A program made the translations under genes and the position numbers. From the NCBI RefSeq assembly GCF_019039215.1, contig NZ_JAHNZZ010000004.1:274470-321964 (forward strand): DNA of 47,495 nt. Direction: 5' to 3'. The stretch comes from Bacillus sp. FJAT-29790. Its GTDB lineage: Bacteria; Bacillota; Bacilli; Bacillales; Cytobacillaceae. Position 1 is the stretch's first letter, and each line of letters starts with the position of its first letter. This document shows positions 33,462-42,563 of this stretch, one piece after another. The notes beneath the pieces are model-generated. The model did not search any database and was not told the DNA's origin. It saw only the letters and a list, made by a program, of their open reading frames with translations.

Positions 33462-33808
33462 TGGAAATATTAGTGAAATTTATTAAAAAGACAAAACTGC
33501 TTTTGACGCATCTTGAGACAGAATCTCCATCTATTGAACGCGAAGAGTATATCGGCACGATTCATCAATTACTGGATGAAAGAGAGCAATTGCTTAGCCA
33601 ATTACCTGATTTACATGCGCTAAATGAAAATGTAAAAGAAGAACTAATTCAACTAGAAACAAAAATTCAGTCCTTATTGTCTAACCAGAAAAGTGCAATC
33701 AAGCAAGACTTACAATTGTTGCAATTGCAGAAGAAAAAAACGAATAAATATGCAGACCCATATGGAAATGTATCCGTCGATGGGATGTTTTTAGATAAGA
33801 AAAAATAA
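33461..33808 (+). CDS. fliT: FliT-like flagellar chaperone
   Basis: A 115-residue helical protein with the FliT layout: an N-terminal helix, LLDEREQLLSQLPD near 37 and a Lys-rich C-terminus ending NKYADPYGNVSVDGMFLDKK, a tail typical of Bacillus FliT. FliT binds FliD. The start is GTG 33461, overlapping the fliS stop by one base, which fits translational coupling; the longer in-frame form starting at 33404 would lie inside fliS. Confidence 0.83.
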   Translation: MEILVKFIKKTKLLLTHLETESPSIEREEYIGTIHQLLDEREQLLSQLPDLHALNENVKEELIQLETKIQSLLSNQKSAIKQDLQLLQLQKKKTNKYADPYGNVSVDGMFLDKKK

Positions 33809-33818
33809 TTATCATTAT

Positions 33819-33850
33819 AATCCGGCTTAGTTTTAAGTCGGATTTTCCTT
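33819..33850 (+). terminator. Intrinsic terminator after fliT
   Basis: AATCCGGCTT and AAGTCGGATT pair (one G-U) around AGTTTT, followed by TTTCCTTT. Confidence 0.75.
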
Positions 33851-33947
33851 TGTATAAAGCGTTTAGGTTTTGAGAATGGTTTTAAGTATGAATTATAGGG
33901 TAAGTCAATAATATTTCCAAGATGAATAAGATTAAGGAGGTATTCAA

Positions 33948-34148
33948 GTGGATATATCATTACTGTCGACGGCACTAAGCCGAGTTCAAGTCCAACAACA
34001 AGCTTCGATTTCGGTTATGAAGAAAGCGATGGATCAAGGGGAAGCGAATGTTAACCTGCTTAATAAGATGCTAGAGGAAGCAGATCTGCAAGCACTACAA
34101 CATCTCGTACAGCCTCATTTAGGTGGTAATATTGATTTGAAACTGTAA
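33948..34148 (+). CDS. yjfB: YjfB-like putative motility protein
   Basis: A 66-residue protein of the YjfB family: MDISLLSTALSRVQVQQQAS, a central helix VMKKAMDQGEAN and a C-terminal PHLGGNIDLKL. B. subtilis yjfB belongs to the SigD regulon; the function is unknown. The GTG start has AAGGAGG seven bases upstream. It stands between the fliT terminator and hpf. Confidence 0.87.
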   Translation: MDISLLSTALSRVQVQQQASISVMKKAMDQGEANVNLLNKMLEEADLQALQHLVQPHLGGNIDLKL

Positions 34149-34308
34149 AGAGAAACGTGGAGTAGCCAGAAGAAATGACGCAGATCGACAAAAACCAAGT
34201 TAATCTGTGAAGATGCAAAAATAATCTCGGTTTAAAAGAAAGGGATTTATTCTAATGAATTTCCCTTCACCATTCCGACAAATCCTCAAACTTTTTTCCA
34301 GTTTCAGC

Positions 34309-34336
34309 AGGAGTTTTATAGGGTAATATAGAATTG
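34309..34336 (+). promoter_or_regulatory. Candidate SigH promoter of hpf
   Basis: AGGAGTT (34309-34315), 13 bases, then TAGAATTG (34329-34336). This resembles the SigH promoter of spoVG (AGGATTT-N13-TGGAATTG) as I remember it. B. subtilis hpf (yvyD) is known to be under SigB and SigH. I saw no SigB match. The leader would be about 110 bases long and holds a near-palindrome (about 34382-34402). Confidence 0.5.
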
Positions 34337-34454
34337 TACCTACATAGTCTTAATTGTTAAGACTTGGCGCTTTTGAAGGGCTGGCCATTTTAATTAAAAG
34401 GCCTGTCGGACGAAGGCGTACAGCATTTGTATAATGAAAAGGAGGAGTTCACTT

Positions 34455-35006
34455 ATGAATTATAACATTCGTGGTGAAAACATTGAGGTAACTCCAGCAA
34501 TTAGAGAATACGTAGAGAAGAAAATTGCTAAATTGGAAAGGTATTTTACTGAAACTCCTGACTCGAACGTACATGTCAATTTAAAAACGTATCAAGATAA
34601 AAGCTCTAAAGTGGAAGTGACGATTCCGATGCCGAATTTGGTGCTGCGTGCAGAGGAAGTTCATAATGATATGTATGCAGCGATTGACTTGATTACGGAT
34701 AAATTAGAACGTCAAATCCGCAAGCATAAAACAAAGGTGAACCGTAAATTCCGTGAAAAAGGCAATTTACCGGCAATGTTTGTTACTCTGGATGATTCTG
34801 AAAGACCAGCAATAGAAGAGGATCACGATCTTGAATTGGTCCGTCAAAAGAGCTTTGATTTGAAGCCGATGGACAGTGAAGAAGCGATTCTGCAAATGAA
34901 TATGCTTGGACACAGCTTCTACGTATTCACAAATGCGGACACAAGCTTAACTAATGTTGTTTATAAACGTAAAGACGGTCGTTACGGATTGATTGAAGCG
35001 CAATAA
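34455..35006 (+). CDS. hpf: Long ribosome hibernation promoting factor HPF
   Basis: A 183-residue long-form HPF. The N-terminal domain (about 1-105) starts MNYNIRGENIEVTPAIREYV and ends with RQIRKHKTKVNRKFREKG; the C-terminal dimer domain (about 125-183) has VRQKSFDLKPMDSEEAILQM and GHSFYVFTNADT..VNVVYKRKDGRYGLIE-type features. It pairs 70S ribosomes into inactive 100S dimers in stationary phase. I start at ATG 34455 with AAAGGAGGAG ahead; the earlier in-frame ATG 34434 overlaps that site. Also called YvyD. Confidence 0.95.
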   Translation: MNYNIRGENIEVTPAIREYVEKKIAKLERYFTETPDSNVHVNLKTYQDKSSKVEVTIPMPNLVLRAEEVHNDMYAAIDLITDKLERQIRKHKTKVNRKFREKGNLPAMFVTLDDSERPAIEEDHDLELVRQKSFDLKPMDSEEAILQMNMLGHSFYVFTNADTSLTNVVYKRKDGRYGLIEAQ

Positions 35007-35018
35007 TGTAAATGGGGG

Positions 35019-35043
35019 ACCCTGCCAAATTGGCAGGGTTTTC
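35019..35043 (+). terminator. Terminator between hpf and the DUF1232 gene
   Basis: ACCCTGCC and GGCAGGGT pair around AAATT, followed by TTTTC. It ends hpf; the convergent gene stops 10 bases further on and may share it. Confidence 0.85.
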
Positions 35044-35052
35044 TCAAGCCTG

Positions 35053-35331
35053 TTATCCATCTAGCATCTTATACTTCTCCTTCAAGGATTCCGGGGCCAT
35101 TTTTACCATCTGCTGTAGAATAAAGGATGTAACAACGATATCATCTGTGACTCCAAAAAACGTTATGAAGTCTGGGATGAGATCAAGTGGAAGTATAAAA
35201 TAAGCTAGTCCAAATAAAACTGGGAATAGCTTCCTCCTCATCGGCACTTCCCTCGAGAAAAAATATTCCTTCATAAAGGGAACGAATTTCCAAAACTTCA
35301 GGATAAATTTCAATCTTTTAATGAATTTCAT
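35053..35331 (-). CDS. DUF1232 (YkvA-like) small membrane protein
   Basis: A 92-residue basic protein with one clear hydrophobic segment and the DUF1232 motif FGLAYFILPLDLIPDFITFF followed by GVTDDIVV. The family has no known function; members are small inner-membrane proteins. On the minus strand the ATG at 35331 follows AAAAAGGTGA; the GTG at 35340 is part of that site. It is convergent with hpf. B. subtilis has the small gene yvzG at this place. Confidence 0.8.
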   Translation of the reverse strand: MKFIKRLKFILKFWKFVPFMKEYFFSREVPMRRKLFPVLFGLAYFILPLDLIPDFITFFGVTDDIVVTSFILQQMVKMAPESLKEKYKMLDG

Positions 35332-35346
35332 TTTTTTCACCTTTTT

Positions 35347-35469
35347 CTATTCAGTCATCATGTTTTGATGGAAGGGAACAATGCTCCAAGGAATGGTTGC
35401 TACTTGTGGATCCCGGACACTGCTGGATGGAATACCTGATTGATTTAAGTGTTGTTCAAAATATAAAGG
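35347..35469 (-). pseudogene. Short gene relic of unknown family
   Basis: Minus-strand reading of about 40 codons: it begins PLYFEQHLNQSGIPSSS, continues VRDPQVATIPWSIVPFHQN and ends MMTE before a stop. A stop codon precedes it and no start codon or ribosome binding site is near the front. The codon pattern looks protein-like, so it may be the last piece of a lost gene. I cannot name it. The remaining gap to secA (35470-36048) contains no gene that I see. Confidence 0.35.
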
Positions 35470-35933
35470 TTAATAGTAATCTTTGCAATGTTACAGTTTT
35501 CTGTTGTAAATGGACAAAGCCTAGTCAAATGAGTTAACAGAACCATGAAATTCAAAAAGAATAGTTCTATATAACGAAGATTGAATCCGCTCGGCTTCCT
35601 TGTGATGATTTCATTTTAAAATCTTATCACTAAAATAGCTAAAGGCAACATTACACAACTTTTTCCACTTCTACCCCACTATTGCAATTTTATCCTAAGC
35701 CACACTTTTGACGCCTTCAAGAAAATTCATCCTTGTTTACAACGGTTTGTCCGTGCCCCCATTCACCCCACTCCCGCATAAGTTGTCACTCCAAAGCGGA
35801 AGTGGTAATATTAATAAGGAATAATACGAATTTTTATGAGAGGGTTCTGCTGGTTAAAAGGGAATCTTTTTTTGTAGAGCTAATTTGAAAAAGAGGCGGA
35901 GTTACGCTGAAATTTGGAAGTTGTGCAAATTAC

Positions 35934-35961
35934 TTTTTACAAAAAAACTGATCTCTATACT
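35934..35961 (+). promoter_or_regulatory. Possible SigA promoter of secA
   Basis: TATACT (35956-35961) is a good -10 box; the -35 region (TTTTTA at 16 bases) is poor. It lies 88 bases before secA. Confidence 0.3.
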
Positions 35962-36048
35962 ACAGTTGTCACGGTTTTTCTTTTTAAAGGAAAAGGTTGA
36001 TTTCAATGCTAATTATCCTCTCATATCCAATATAAAGGAGCGTTTTCC

Positions 36049-38556
36049 ATGCTTGGGATTTTAAATAAAGTGTTTGATCAAAATAAACGCGAAATAAAAC
36101 GTCTCACGAGAACAGCGGAACAAATTGAAGCATTGGCTTCAGATATGGAAAAGTTATCTGATGATGAGCTTCGTGATAAAACGGAGGAATTCAAGGCGCG
36201 CTATCAAAAAGGTGAGTCATTGGATAATTTACTTGTCGAAGCATTTGCCGTTGTTAGAGAAGGAGCAAAACGGGTCCTCGGATTGTACCCATATCCTGTT
36301 CAATTAATGGGGGGCGCTTCTCTTCACGATGGAAACATTTCCGAAATGAAAACAGGGGAAGGGAAAACCTTAACTGCTACGATGCCAGTTTATTTGAATG
36401 CATTGTCAGGTAAAGGGGTTCACGTTGTAACTGTCAACGAATACCTTGCCAGTCGTGATGCCAGTGAGATGGGCCAGCTGTATGAATTTCTCGGACTGAC
36501 TGTCGGTTTGAACTTAAACGGTCTTTCAAAAGAGGAAAAGCAAGCGGCTTACGCAGCAGATATTACGTATGGTACGAATAATGAACTGGGCTTTGATTAT
36601 TTACGTGATAACATGGTTCTTTATAAAGAGCAAAAAGTTCAGCGTCCGCTATATTACGCGGTTATTGACGAAGTGGATTCGATCTTAATCGACGAAGCGC
36701 GTACACCATTAATTATTTCTGGTTCGGCCCAGAAGTCAACTGCCCTTTATATTCAAGCAAACGCTTTTGTCCGAACGTTAAAAAAAGAAGATGATTATAC
36801 GTATGACGAAAAAACAAAAGGGGTTCAGCTGACGGAAGAAGGAATGACAAAGGCTGAGCGAGCATTTGGAATCGAGAATCTCTTCGACATTACACATGTT
36901 ACCTTAAATCATCATATTACACAGGCGTTAAAAGCACATTCCAGCATGCATCTTGATGTCGATTACGTCGTTCAAGAAGGTGAAATTGTCATCGTTGACC
37001 AATTTACTGGGCGTCTGATGAAGGGCCGCCGCTATAGTGATGGTCTCCACCAAGCGATTGAGGCAAAAGAAGGCCTTGAAATTCAGAATGAGAGCATGAC
37101 GCTTGCAACAATTACGTTCCAAAACTACTTCCGGATGTATGAAAAACTTGCCGGTATGACCGGTACGGCGAAGACGGAGGAAGAAGAGTTTCGTAACATT
37201 TACAATATGAATGTTATTGTGATTCCAACGAACCGAACGATCGCACGTGATGATCGAGCGGACTTGATTTATTCAACGACGGACGGGAAATTCCGTGCGG
37301 TTGTTGAGGATATTGCTGAGCGTAATAAAAAAGGCCAGCCAGTCCTTGTCGGTACGGTGGCTATCGAAACATCTGAAGTGATTTCTAAATATCTGACGAA
37401 AAAAGGAATCCGTCACAATGTCCTGAATGCTAAAAATCATGGTCGTGAAGCAGAAATTATCGCTGATGCCGGTGAACAAGGCTCGGTAACGATTGCGACG
37501 AATATGGCTGGGCGTGGTACGGATATTAAACTTGGCGAAGGGGTAAAAGAATTGGGGGGGCTAGCCGTTATTGGTACGGAACGACATGAGAGCCGTCGAA
37601 TTGACAACCAGCTTCGCGGACGCTCGGGTCGTCAGGGTGACCCAGGGGTGACACAATTCTACCTTTCCATGGAAGATGAATTGATGCGCCGATTCGGTTC
37701 AGATAATATGAAATCGATGATGGAGCGTCTCGGAATGGATGATTCACAGCCGATCCAGAGTAAAATGGTCTCAAAAGCGGTTGAATCTGCTCAGAAACGG
37801 GTCGAGGGCAATAACTTTGATGCTCGTAAACAGCTTCTTTCTTACGACGATGTTCTTCGCCAACAGCGGGAAATTCTTTATACACAACGCAATGAAGTTT
37901 TAGAATCTGAAAATCTTCGTGAAATTATTGAGAAAATGATTATGACTTCCATTCAGCGTAATGTGGAGGCCTTCGCGCCAGCTAGTGAGGATGAGGAAGA
38001 ATGGAATTTGCAGGGACTCATTGATTACGTCAATGGCAACCTTTTACATGAAGGAGATATCACGATTAATGATCTCCGCGGGAAAGAATCAGATGAATTA
38101 GCGGAGGCCATTTTTGCAAAAGTAAAAGAACGTTATAATGAAAAAGAAGAGATTTTGCAGCCCGAGCAGATGCGTGAGTTTGAAAAAGTCATCGTTCTTC
38201 GTGCGGTTGATTCGAAATGGATTGACCATATTGATGCGATGGATCAGCTCCGCCAAGGGATTCATCTTCGTGCATATGGCCAAATCGATCCGCTTCGTGA
38301 GTATCAGCATGAAGGCTTTGCGATGTTCGAAAATATGATTGAAGCGGTTGAAGAAGATGTAGCCAAGTACATCATGAAAGCCGAAATCCGCAACAACCTT
38401 GAGCGCCAGGAAGTAGTGAAGGGCCAGGCGGTCAATCCGAAGGAAGACGGAGAAAAGCTGAAGAAAAAGCCGGCAGTTAAACAGATTAATGTCGGCCGCA
38501 ATGATCCATGTATTTGCGGAAGCGGGAAAAAGTATAAAAACTGCTGTGGGGTCTGA
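36049..38556 (+). CDS. secA: Preprotein translocase ATPase SecA
   Basis: An 835-residue SecA, the motor that pushes unfolded secretory proteins through SecYEG. Visible marks: Walker A MKTGEGKT near 99, the DEAD-type [17 protein letters not shown] near 205, [11 protein letters not shown] near 486, the [13 protein letters not shown] motif near 522, and the C-terminal zinc tail [13 protein letters not shown]. Length is as in B. subtilis (841). It lies between hpf and prfB as in Bacillus. ATG with AAAGGAGCG. Confidence 0.98.
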   Translation: MLGILNKVFDQNKREIKRLTRTAEQIEALASDMEKLSDDELRDKTEEFKARYQKGESLDNLLVEAFAVVREGAKRVLGLYPYPVQLMGGASLHDGNISEMKTGEGKTLTATMPVYLNALSGKGVHVVTVNEYLASRDASEMGQLYEFLGLTVGLNLNGLSKEEKQAAYAADITYGTNNELGFDYLRDNMVLYKEQKVQRPLYYAVIDEVDSILIDEARTPLIISGSAQKSTALYIQANAFVRTLKKEDDYTYDEKTKGVQLTEEGMTKAERAFGIENLFDITHVTLNHHITQALKAHSSMHLDVDYVVQEGEIVIVDQFTGRLMKGRRYSDGLHQAIEAKEGLEIQNESMTLATITFQNYFRMYEKLAGMTGTAKTEEEEFRNIYNMNVIVIPTNRTIARDDRADLIYSTTDGKFRAVVEDIAERNKKGQPVLVGTVAIETSEVISKYLTKKGIRHNVLNAKNHGREAEIIADAGEQGSVTIATNMAGRGTDIKLGEGVKELGGLAVIGTERHESRRIDNQLRGRSGRQGDPGVTQFYLSMEDELMRRFGSDNMKSMMERLGMDDSQPIQSKMVSKAVESAQKRVEGNNFDARKQLLSYDDVLRQQREILYTQRNEVLESENLREIIEKMIMTSIQRNVEAFAPASEDEEEWNLQGLIDYVNGNLLHEGDITINDLRGKESDELAEAIFAKVKERYNEKEEILQPEQMREFEKVIVLRAVDSKWIDHIDAMDQLRQGIHLRAYGQIDPLREYQHEGFAMFENMIEAVEEDVAKYIMKAEIRNNLERQEVVKGQAVNPKEDGEKLKKKPAVKQINVGRNDPCICGSGKKYKNCCGV

Positions 38557-38563
38557 TTGGATT

Positions 38564-38664
38564 TAACTTTATTTAGCAGTAGTCTCCGACTTCTATAAGT
38601 GAAGGGCTGGATGTAAACGGGTGTTCAATTCAGTGGGAGTTTGAACCCTGGCTGAATAAAGTTA
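38564..38664 (+). repeat. Structured element downstream of secA (long-range inverted repeat)
   Basis: TAACTTTATTTAGC (38564-38577) pairs with GCTGAATAAAGTTA (38651-38664) with one G-U, closing a loop of 73 bases that holds CCGACTTCTATAAGTGAAGG. The stretch that follows (to about 38760) also resembles an element I recall from other Bacillus genomes. No protein is coded. Confidence 0.55.
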
Positions 38665-38792
38665 AGGCTTCGGCGGATGCCTGAGATTTTTTAAAGGAAT
38701 TTATTGAGCAAGCTAAGGTAAAAATCTGGGCGTAAATACACCAATCGCGAATTTGATTCATATTGAAGTGTATATTTGTATTTTTTAAGGGG

Positions 38793-38836
38793 GCCGGCGA
38801 GCCGTTCAATACAGCTTTGCCGGCTTTCTTTTTTTC
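38793..38836 (+). terminator. Intrinsic terminator of secA
   Basis: GCCGGCGAGC pairs with GCTTTGCCGGC, followed by a T-rich tail with seven T in a row. Confidence 0.75.
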
Positions 38837-38845
38837 TTTAGGCTA

Positions 38846-38863
38846 TTTTCGTGAACTTTGTTG
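38846..38863 (+). repeat. Dispersed repeat motif, copy 1
   Basis: TTTTCGTGAACTTTGTTG. The same 18-base motif with one change stands at 46830-46847. It seems to be the end of a repeat family found in many Bacillus intergenic regions. Confidence 0.6.
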
Positions 38864-38892
38864 TTTGCAATTACTGCAATAAAGAAACCGCT

Positions 38893-39285
38893 TGAACAGA
38901 GTTTTTCGCGAGAAGAGAGTCAATAGGACTGCTCTATAAGCCCTTAAACCGAGTTTTACGCAAGAAGAAGGTCAATAGAACCGCTTTATAAGCCCATGAA
39001 CTGAGTTTTACGCAAGAAGAAGGTCAATAGAACTGCTCTATAAGCCCATGAACCGAGTTTTACGCAAGAGGAAGGTCAATAGAACTGCTCTATAAGCCCA
39101 TGAACCGAGTTTTACGCAAGAAGAAGGTCAATAGAACCGCTCTATAAGCCCGTGAACCGAGTTTTTCGCTAGTAGCTGTCCAATAGAACCGCTCTATAGG
39201 CCCATGAACCGAGTTTTTCGCAAGAAGATGGTCAATAGAACTACTTTATAAGTCCATGAGCAAAGTTTTTCTCTAGGAAGAGCCT
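38893..39285 (+). repeat. Tandem direct repeat, 52-base unit, seven copies plus a partial one
   Basis: The landmark GAGTTTT(A/T)(C) recurs at 38899, 38951, 39003, 39055, 39107, 39159, 39211 and in altered form at 39263: a period of exactly 52 bases. Each unit reads about GAACCGAGTTTTACGCAAGA, AGAAGGTCAATAGAACCGCT, CTATAAGCCCAT. Inner copies are nearly identical and outer copies drift. There are no unique spacers, so it is not a CRISPR array, and 52 is not a multiple of three, so it is not coding. Confidence 0.92.
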
Positions 39286-39386
39286 TTCATTATTACGAAA
39301 AACGGAATGGAAGTTTTATTTAATGTGTGAATTTATTGTTTGAAACAGTATAATAAGTAAATACAATTTTTTAAGAGGTGACGGAA

Positions 39387-40488
39387 ATGGAATTAGCAGA
39401 TATTCGGCATGAATTGGAAAAAACCGCTAAGCGATTAGCGGACTTTAGGGGGTCTCTTTGACTTAGAAAACAAAGAGGCGCGGATTGCAGAGTTGGATGA
39501 TACGATGCTTCACCCTGGGTTTTGGGATGACCAGCAGCAAGCGCAGGTTGTCATCGGCGAGCTAAATGGGTTAAAAGATCAAGTTCATGAGCTTTACGAT
39601 TTAAATGAGACATTTGAAAATCTTGAATTAACGTATGAGCTTGTGAAAGAGGAAGACGATAAAGAGCTGCAGGAAGAGCTTGAGGATGAGTTGCAGGAAA
39701 TGGCGAAGCGCCTCAACGAGTTTGAGCTCCAGCTTCTTCTTAGTGAGCCTTATGATAAAAATAATGCGATTATCGAGCTTCACCCAGGAGCTGGGGGGAC
39801 GGAATCACAGGATTGGGGTTCTTTACTTCTTCGTATGTATACGCGCTGGGCGGAAAAGAAAGGCTTTAAAGTGGAAACTCTTTCCTATCTCCCGGGTGAT
39901 GAGGCTGGAATTAAAAGTGTTACACTTGGAATAAAGGGTCACAATGCCTATGGTTATTTGAAAGCGGAAAAAGGCGTGCATCGCCTCGTAAGAATTTCTC
40001 CGTTCGATTCTTCGGGACGCCGTCACACTTCGTTCGTATCGTGTGATGTAATGCCAGAATTTAATGATGAAATTGCGATTGATATCCGAACGGAAGATTT
40101 GAAAATTGACACATACCGTGCGAGCGGGGCGGGTGGCCAGCACGTAAACACGACAGACTCAGCTGTCAGGATTACTCATACGCCAACCGGGGTTGTCGTC
40201 ACTTGCCAGACAGAACGCTCGCAAATTAAAAACCGGGATCGCGCGATGAAAATGCTCCAAGCCAAGCTATATCAAAGAAAAATTGAAGAGCAGGAGCAGG
40301 CATTAGCCGATATTCGCGGTGAACAAAAGGAAATTGGCTGGGGAAGTCAGATCCGTTCATACGTTTTCCATCCTTATTCAATGGTAAAGGATCATCGTAC
40401 AAACACAGAGTCAGGGAACGTTCAAGGCGTAATGGATGGAGAAATTGATCCATTTATTGATGCTTATCTACGTTCTAAATTAAGCTAA
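39387..40488 (+). CDS. prfB: Peptide chain release factor RF2, with programmed +1 frameshift
   Basis: The gene starts at ATG 39387 (GAGGTGACGG upstream) and runs 24 codons to an in-frame TGA at 39459-39461. The site AGGGGGTCTCTTTGAC contains the internal Shine-Dalgarno (AGGGGG), the slippery CTT and the TGA C context of the classical autoregulatory frameshift. After the +1 shift (GAC at 39460) the frame runs to 40488, giving 366 residues, the usual RF2 length. The [13 protein letters not shown] motif and the catalytic GGQ in [18 protein letters not shown] are present. RF2 reads UGA and UAA; low RF2 favours the shift, so the protein controls its own level. Upstream, TATAAT at 39349-39354 may be the promoter -10. 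Confidence 0.97.
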
Positions 40489-40491
40489 TAG

Positions 40492-40534
40492 AAAAGCCTT
40501 TGCCAAATCGGATGAATTGGCAAAGGCTTTTTAA
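40492..40534 (+). terminator. Intrinsic terminator after prfB
   Basis: AAAAGCCTTTGCCAA pairs with TTGGCAAAGGCTTTT around a 10-base loop; the run of T follows. Confidence 0.9.
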
Positions 40535-40580
40535 AATTGGAAAAATTGGCGATTGCCCTTTGATGAGAGAGAAGCGATTA

Positions 40581-41036
40581 CTAGACGTGGATTCTTTTCT
40601 TAAGCTGATTAATTTCTGTATCATGAACACCGCTCTTTTCACTGAGGTGTTTAATATCAATCTTATTCCCTTCTAGTTCACTAGAAATAACGCGGAAGGT
40701 TTCCTTATCCTTATCTAAAAATATTTCAAGCTGCCTTAAATGACTTCTAAACTCAGTGGCATTATTTTTAGCTGCATCTTCGAGTTTGTGAACACTATCC
40801 TCAACATTCTCTAATCGACCTTCAACGTTCTCTAATCGATTTTCGACATTCTCTAATCGTCCTTCAACGCTCTCTAATCGATTTTCAACATTCCCTAACC
40901 TACCCTTTACTTCATTGAGTTCTTTTTCGATTCCATCAAATCTTTCATCAACTTTATCGAACCTTTCATCAATAGCATCGAATCGCTTAGAGTGCCCCTT
41001 TACCTGTTCCAAAATTTCATTAAGAATCTTTTCCAT
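40581..41036 (-). CDS. Coiled-coil protein of unknown function
   Basis: A 151-residue highly charged protein, nearly all coiled coil. Heptad-spaced repeats VENRLE(S/N)VEGRLEN run from about residue 40 to 80, preceded by FD.(I/V)DERFD repeats. No enzyme or membrane domain. Minus-strand ATG with a strong AAAGGAGGTG. Similar short coiled-coil proteins are common in Bacillus and often have no known role. The DNA has a 21-base tandem repeat, so the number of heptads may vary between strains. Confidence 0.8.
   Translation of the reverse strand: MEKILNEILEQVKGHSKRFDAIDERFDKVDERFDGIEKELNEVKGRLGNVENRLESVEGRLENVENRLENVEGRLENVEDSVHKLEDAAKNNATEFRSHLRQLEIFLDKDKETFRVISSELEGNKIDIKHLSEKSGVHDTEINQLKKRIHV
40809..40901 (-). 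repeat. 21-base tandem repeats inside the coiled-coil gene
   Basis: CTCTAATCG recurs at 40809, 40830, 40851, 40872 and (altered) 40893, a period of 21 bases or exactly one heptad. Confidence 0.85.
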
Positions 41037-41264
41037 CTGATTTTCACCTCCTTTTTCGACATTATACCACAGCGTAGGAATAACAATTCTTAATAAGATT
41101 CAAAAATTGTTAATAGTTTATGGCAATAATCCACAACCTACTGAAAAAGGTTTTTGCAAACTATATTGTTATTTACCGTAATGCAATCTCGGTCAAAAAG
41201 AACAGCTTTAATAGACCTTAAACAACATTTAAGGAGCCCTGAAAAAGGAAGGTGGTGCCTGTGG

Positions 41265-42092
41265 ATGAAGGTTTCACGTGAGTATGTTTTGGTGCTGGCA
41301 GGTGCGGCTTTTATTGCGATTTCTTTTAATGTTTTTCTGCTTCCGAACCGGGTAGCTTCTGGCGGGGTGAGTGGGATTAGTACGATCTTGGATGCTACGA
41401 TGGGCTGGGAGCCTGCCTATGTGCAGTGGGCTTTTAATATTCCGCTTTTTATCGCGGGTGTTATTTTTCTAGGAAAGCAGTTTGGTGCAAAAACGCTAGC
41501 GGGAACAATTTTTTTGCCGTTTGTTGTATTTTTTACAAAGGATATTGGGCCATGGACACAGGACCCATTGCTTGCTTCATTATTTGGCGGTATCGGGGTT
41601 GGCCTCGGTCTTGGCATTGTGTTTCGGGGAAAAGCGTCAACTGGTGGAACGGATTTGGCTGCTCAGATCATTAATAAATACACGGGTCTCACATTAGGTA
41701 CTTGTGTGGTGATTCTTGATGGGTTAATCGTTTTAGCGGCAGCGATTGTGTTTGATATTGAAAGAGGGCTATATGCCCTGCTAGCCTTGTACGTTACTAG
41801 CAAAACGATTGATATTGTTCAAGTTGGATTTAGCCGTTCGAAGATGACGATAATAATTACGGAAAGACAAAATGAAGTTCGCGAAGGAATTTTGCATAAA
41901 ATTGATCGTGGTGTGACAAAACTAACAGCATACGGTGGTTATACTGATCATGAACGCCCAATTCTTATGTGTGTCGTCGATCAAACGGAGTTCACAAAAT
42001 TGAAACAACTAGTTAAAACCATTGATCCGACTGCGTTTATCATCGTTACGGATGCCTACGAGGTAGTAGGTGAGGGTTTCAAACGGGCTTAA
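41265..42092 (+). CDS. yvjA: YitT family membrane protein (YvjA)
   Basis: A 275-residue protein with a membrane half and a soluble half. Several hydrophobic segments lie in residues 8-190, with the family pattern NVFLLPNRVASGGVSGIST near 24 and FRGKASTGGTDLAAQI near 122. The C-terminal DUF2179 domain (about 195-275) has SKMTIIIT and YTDHERPILMCVV. The function is unknown; the place after prfB matches B. subtilis yvjA. I start at ATG 41265 (GGAAGGTGG eight bases before) since the 37 residues before it are basic, without a family match. Confidence 0.87.
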   Translation: MKVSREYVLVLAGAAFIAISFNVFLLPNRVASGGVSGISTILDATMGWEPAYVQWAFNIPLFIAGVIFLGKQFGAKTLAGTIFLPFVVFFTKDIGPWTQDPLLASLFGGIGVGLGLGIVFRGKASTGGTDLAAQIINKYTGLTLGTCVVILDGLIVLAAAIVFDIERGLYALLALYVTSKTIDIVQVGFSRSKMTIIITERQNEVREGILHKIDRGVTKLTAYGGYTDHERPILMCVVDQTEFTKLKQLVKTIDPTAFIIVTDAYEVVGEGFKRA

Positions 42093-42104
42093 GATTGGTA
42101 TAAT
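42077..42104 (+). promoter_or_regulatory. SigA promoter of cccB
   Basis: TTTCAA (42077-42082), 16 bases, TATAAT (42099-42104), with TG one base before the -10 (extended -10). It overlaps the yvjA stop. Confidence 0.55.
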
Positions 42105-42144
42105 ATAGCTGTAATATGTATTTTTACCAGAGGGGGATAATTAA

Positions 42145-42486
42145 GTGAAAAAGAAGTTTCTAGCATTATTAATGGGTACTTCTCTTGTTCTTGCTGCATG
42201 TGGTGGCGGCGCGGCTACTGATAAGAACAAGGATACAGGCACTGCTGGTGAGACAACTACTGCTGGTGCAGGCGATGCCCAAAAGCTTTATGATCAAAAA
42301 TGTTCAAGCTGCCATGGCGGAGACTTGTCGGGTGGCGTAGGACCGGCACTTGATAAAGCTGGTTCACATCTTTCAAAAGAAGATATTGAGGGGATCATTG
42401 CTAGCGGTAAAGGTGCGATGCCTGCAGGCTTGCTTAAAGGCGATGAAGCAACTCAAGTTGCAGATTGGTTAGCAAGTAAAAAGTAA
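42145..42486 (+). CDS. cccB: Lipoprotein cytochrome c-551 (CccB)
   Basis: A 113-residue lipoprotein cytochrome c. The signal peptide ends in the lipobox LAAC (Cys near residue 19), followed by a flexible Gly/Ala/Thr linker, then the haem site CSSCH near 53-57 and the axial Met in KGAMPAG near 92. It is anchored outside the membrane and carries electrons in respiration. GTG start with AGGGGG ahead. Neighbours and size match B. subtilis cccB. Confidence 0.95.
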   Translation: MKKKFLALLMGTSLVLAACGGGAATDKNKDTGTAGETTTAGAGDAQKLYDQKCSSCHGGDLSGGVGPALDKAGSHLSKEDIEGIIASGKGAMPAGLLKGDEATQVADWLASKK

Positions 42487-42509
42487 TAACAATAAATATT
42501 TTTTCGAGA

Positions 42510-42537
42510 AGCGTTCTGTAATACAGAACGCTTTTTT
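42510..42537 (+). terminator. Intrinsic terminator after cccB
   Basis: AGCGTTCTGT and ACAGAACGCT form a perfect 10-pair stem around AAT, followed by a T run. Confidence 0.92.
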
Positions 42538-42563
42538 GTATTTATTTTACTAGGAGCAGAAAT

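Noticed and set aside
33882..33911. SigD promoter for the yjfB-like gene
   Set aside because: The best -10 (GTCAATAA) has three mismatches and the spacing to a TTAA box is 18.
38893..39285. CRISPR array
   Set aside because: The whole 52-base unit repeats without unique spacers and no cas genes are near.
41154..41264. 37-residue N-terminal extension of YvjA
   Set aside because: No ribosome binding site, basic and unlike the family; the ATG at 41265 has a good site.
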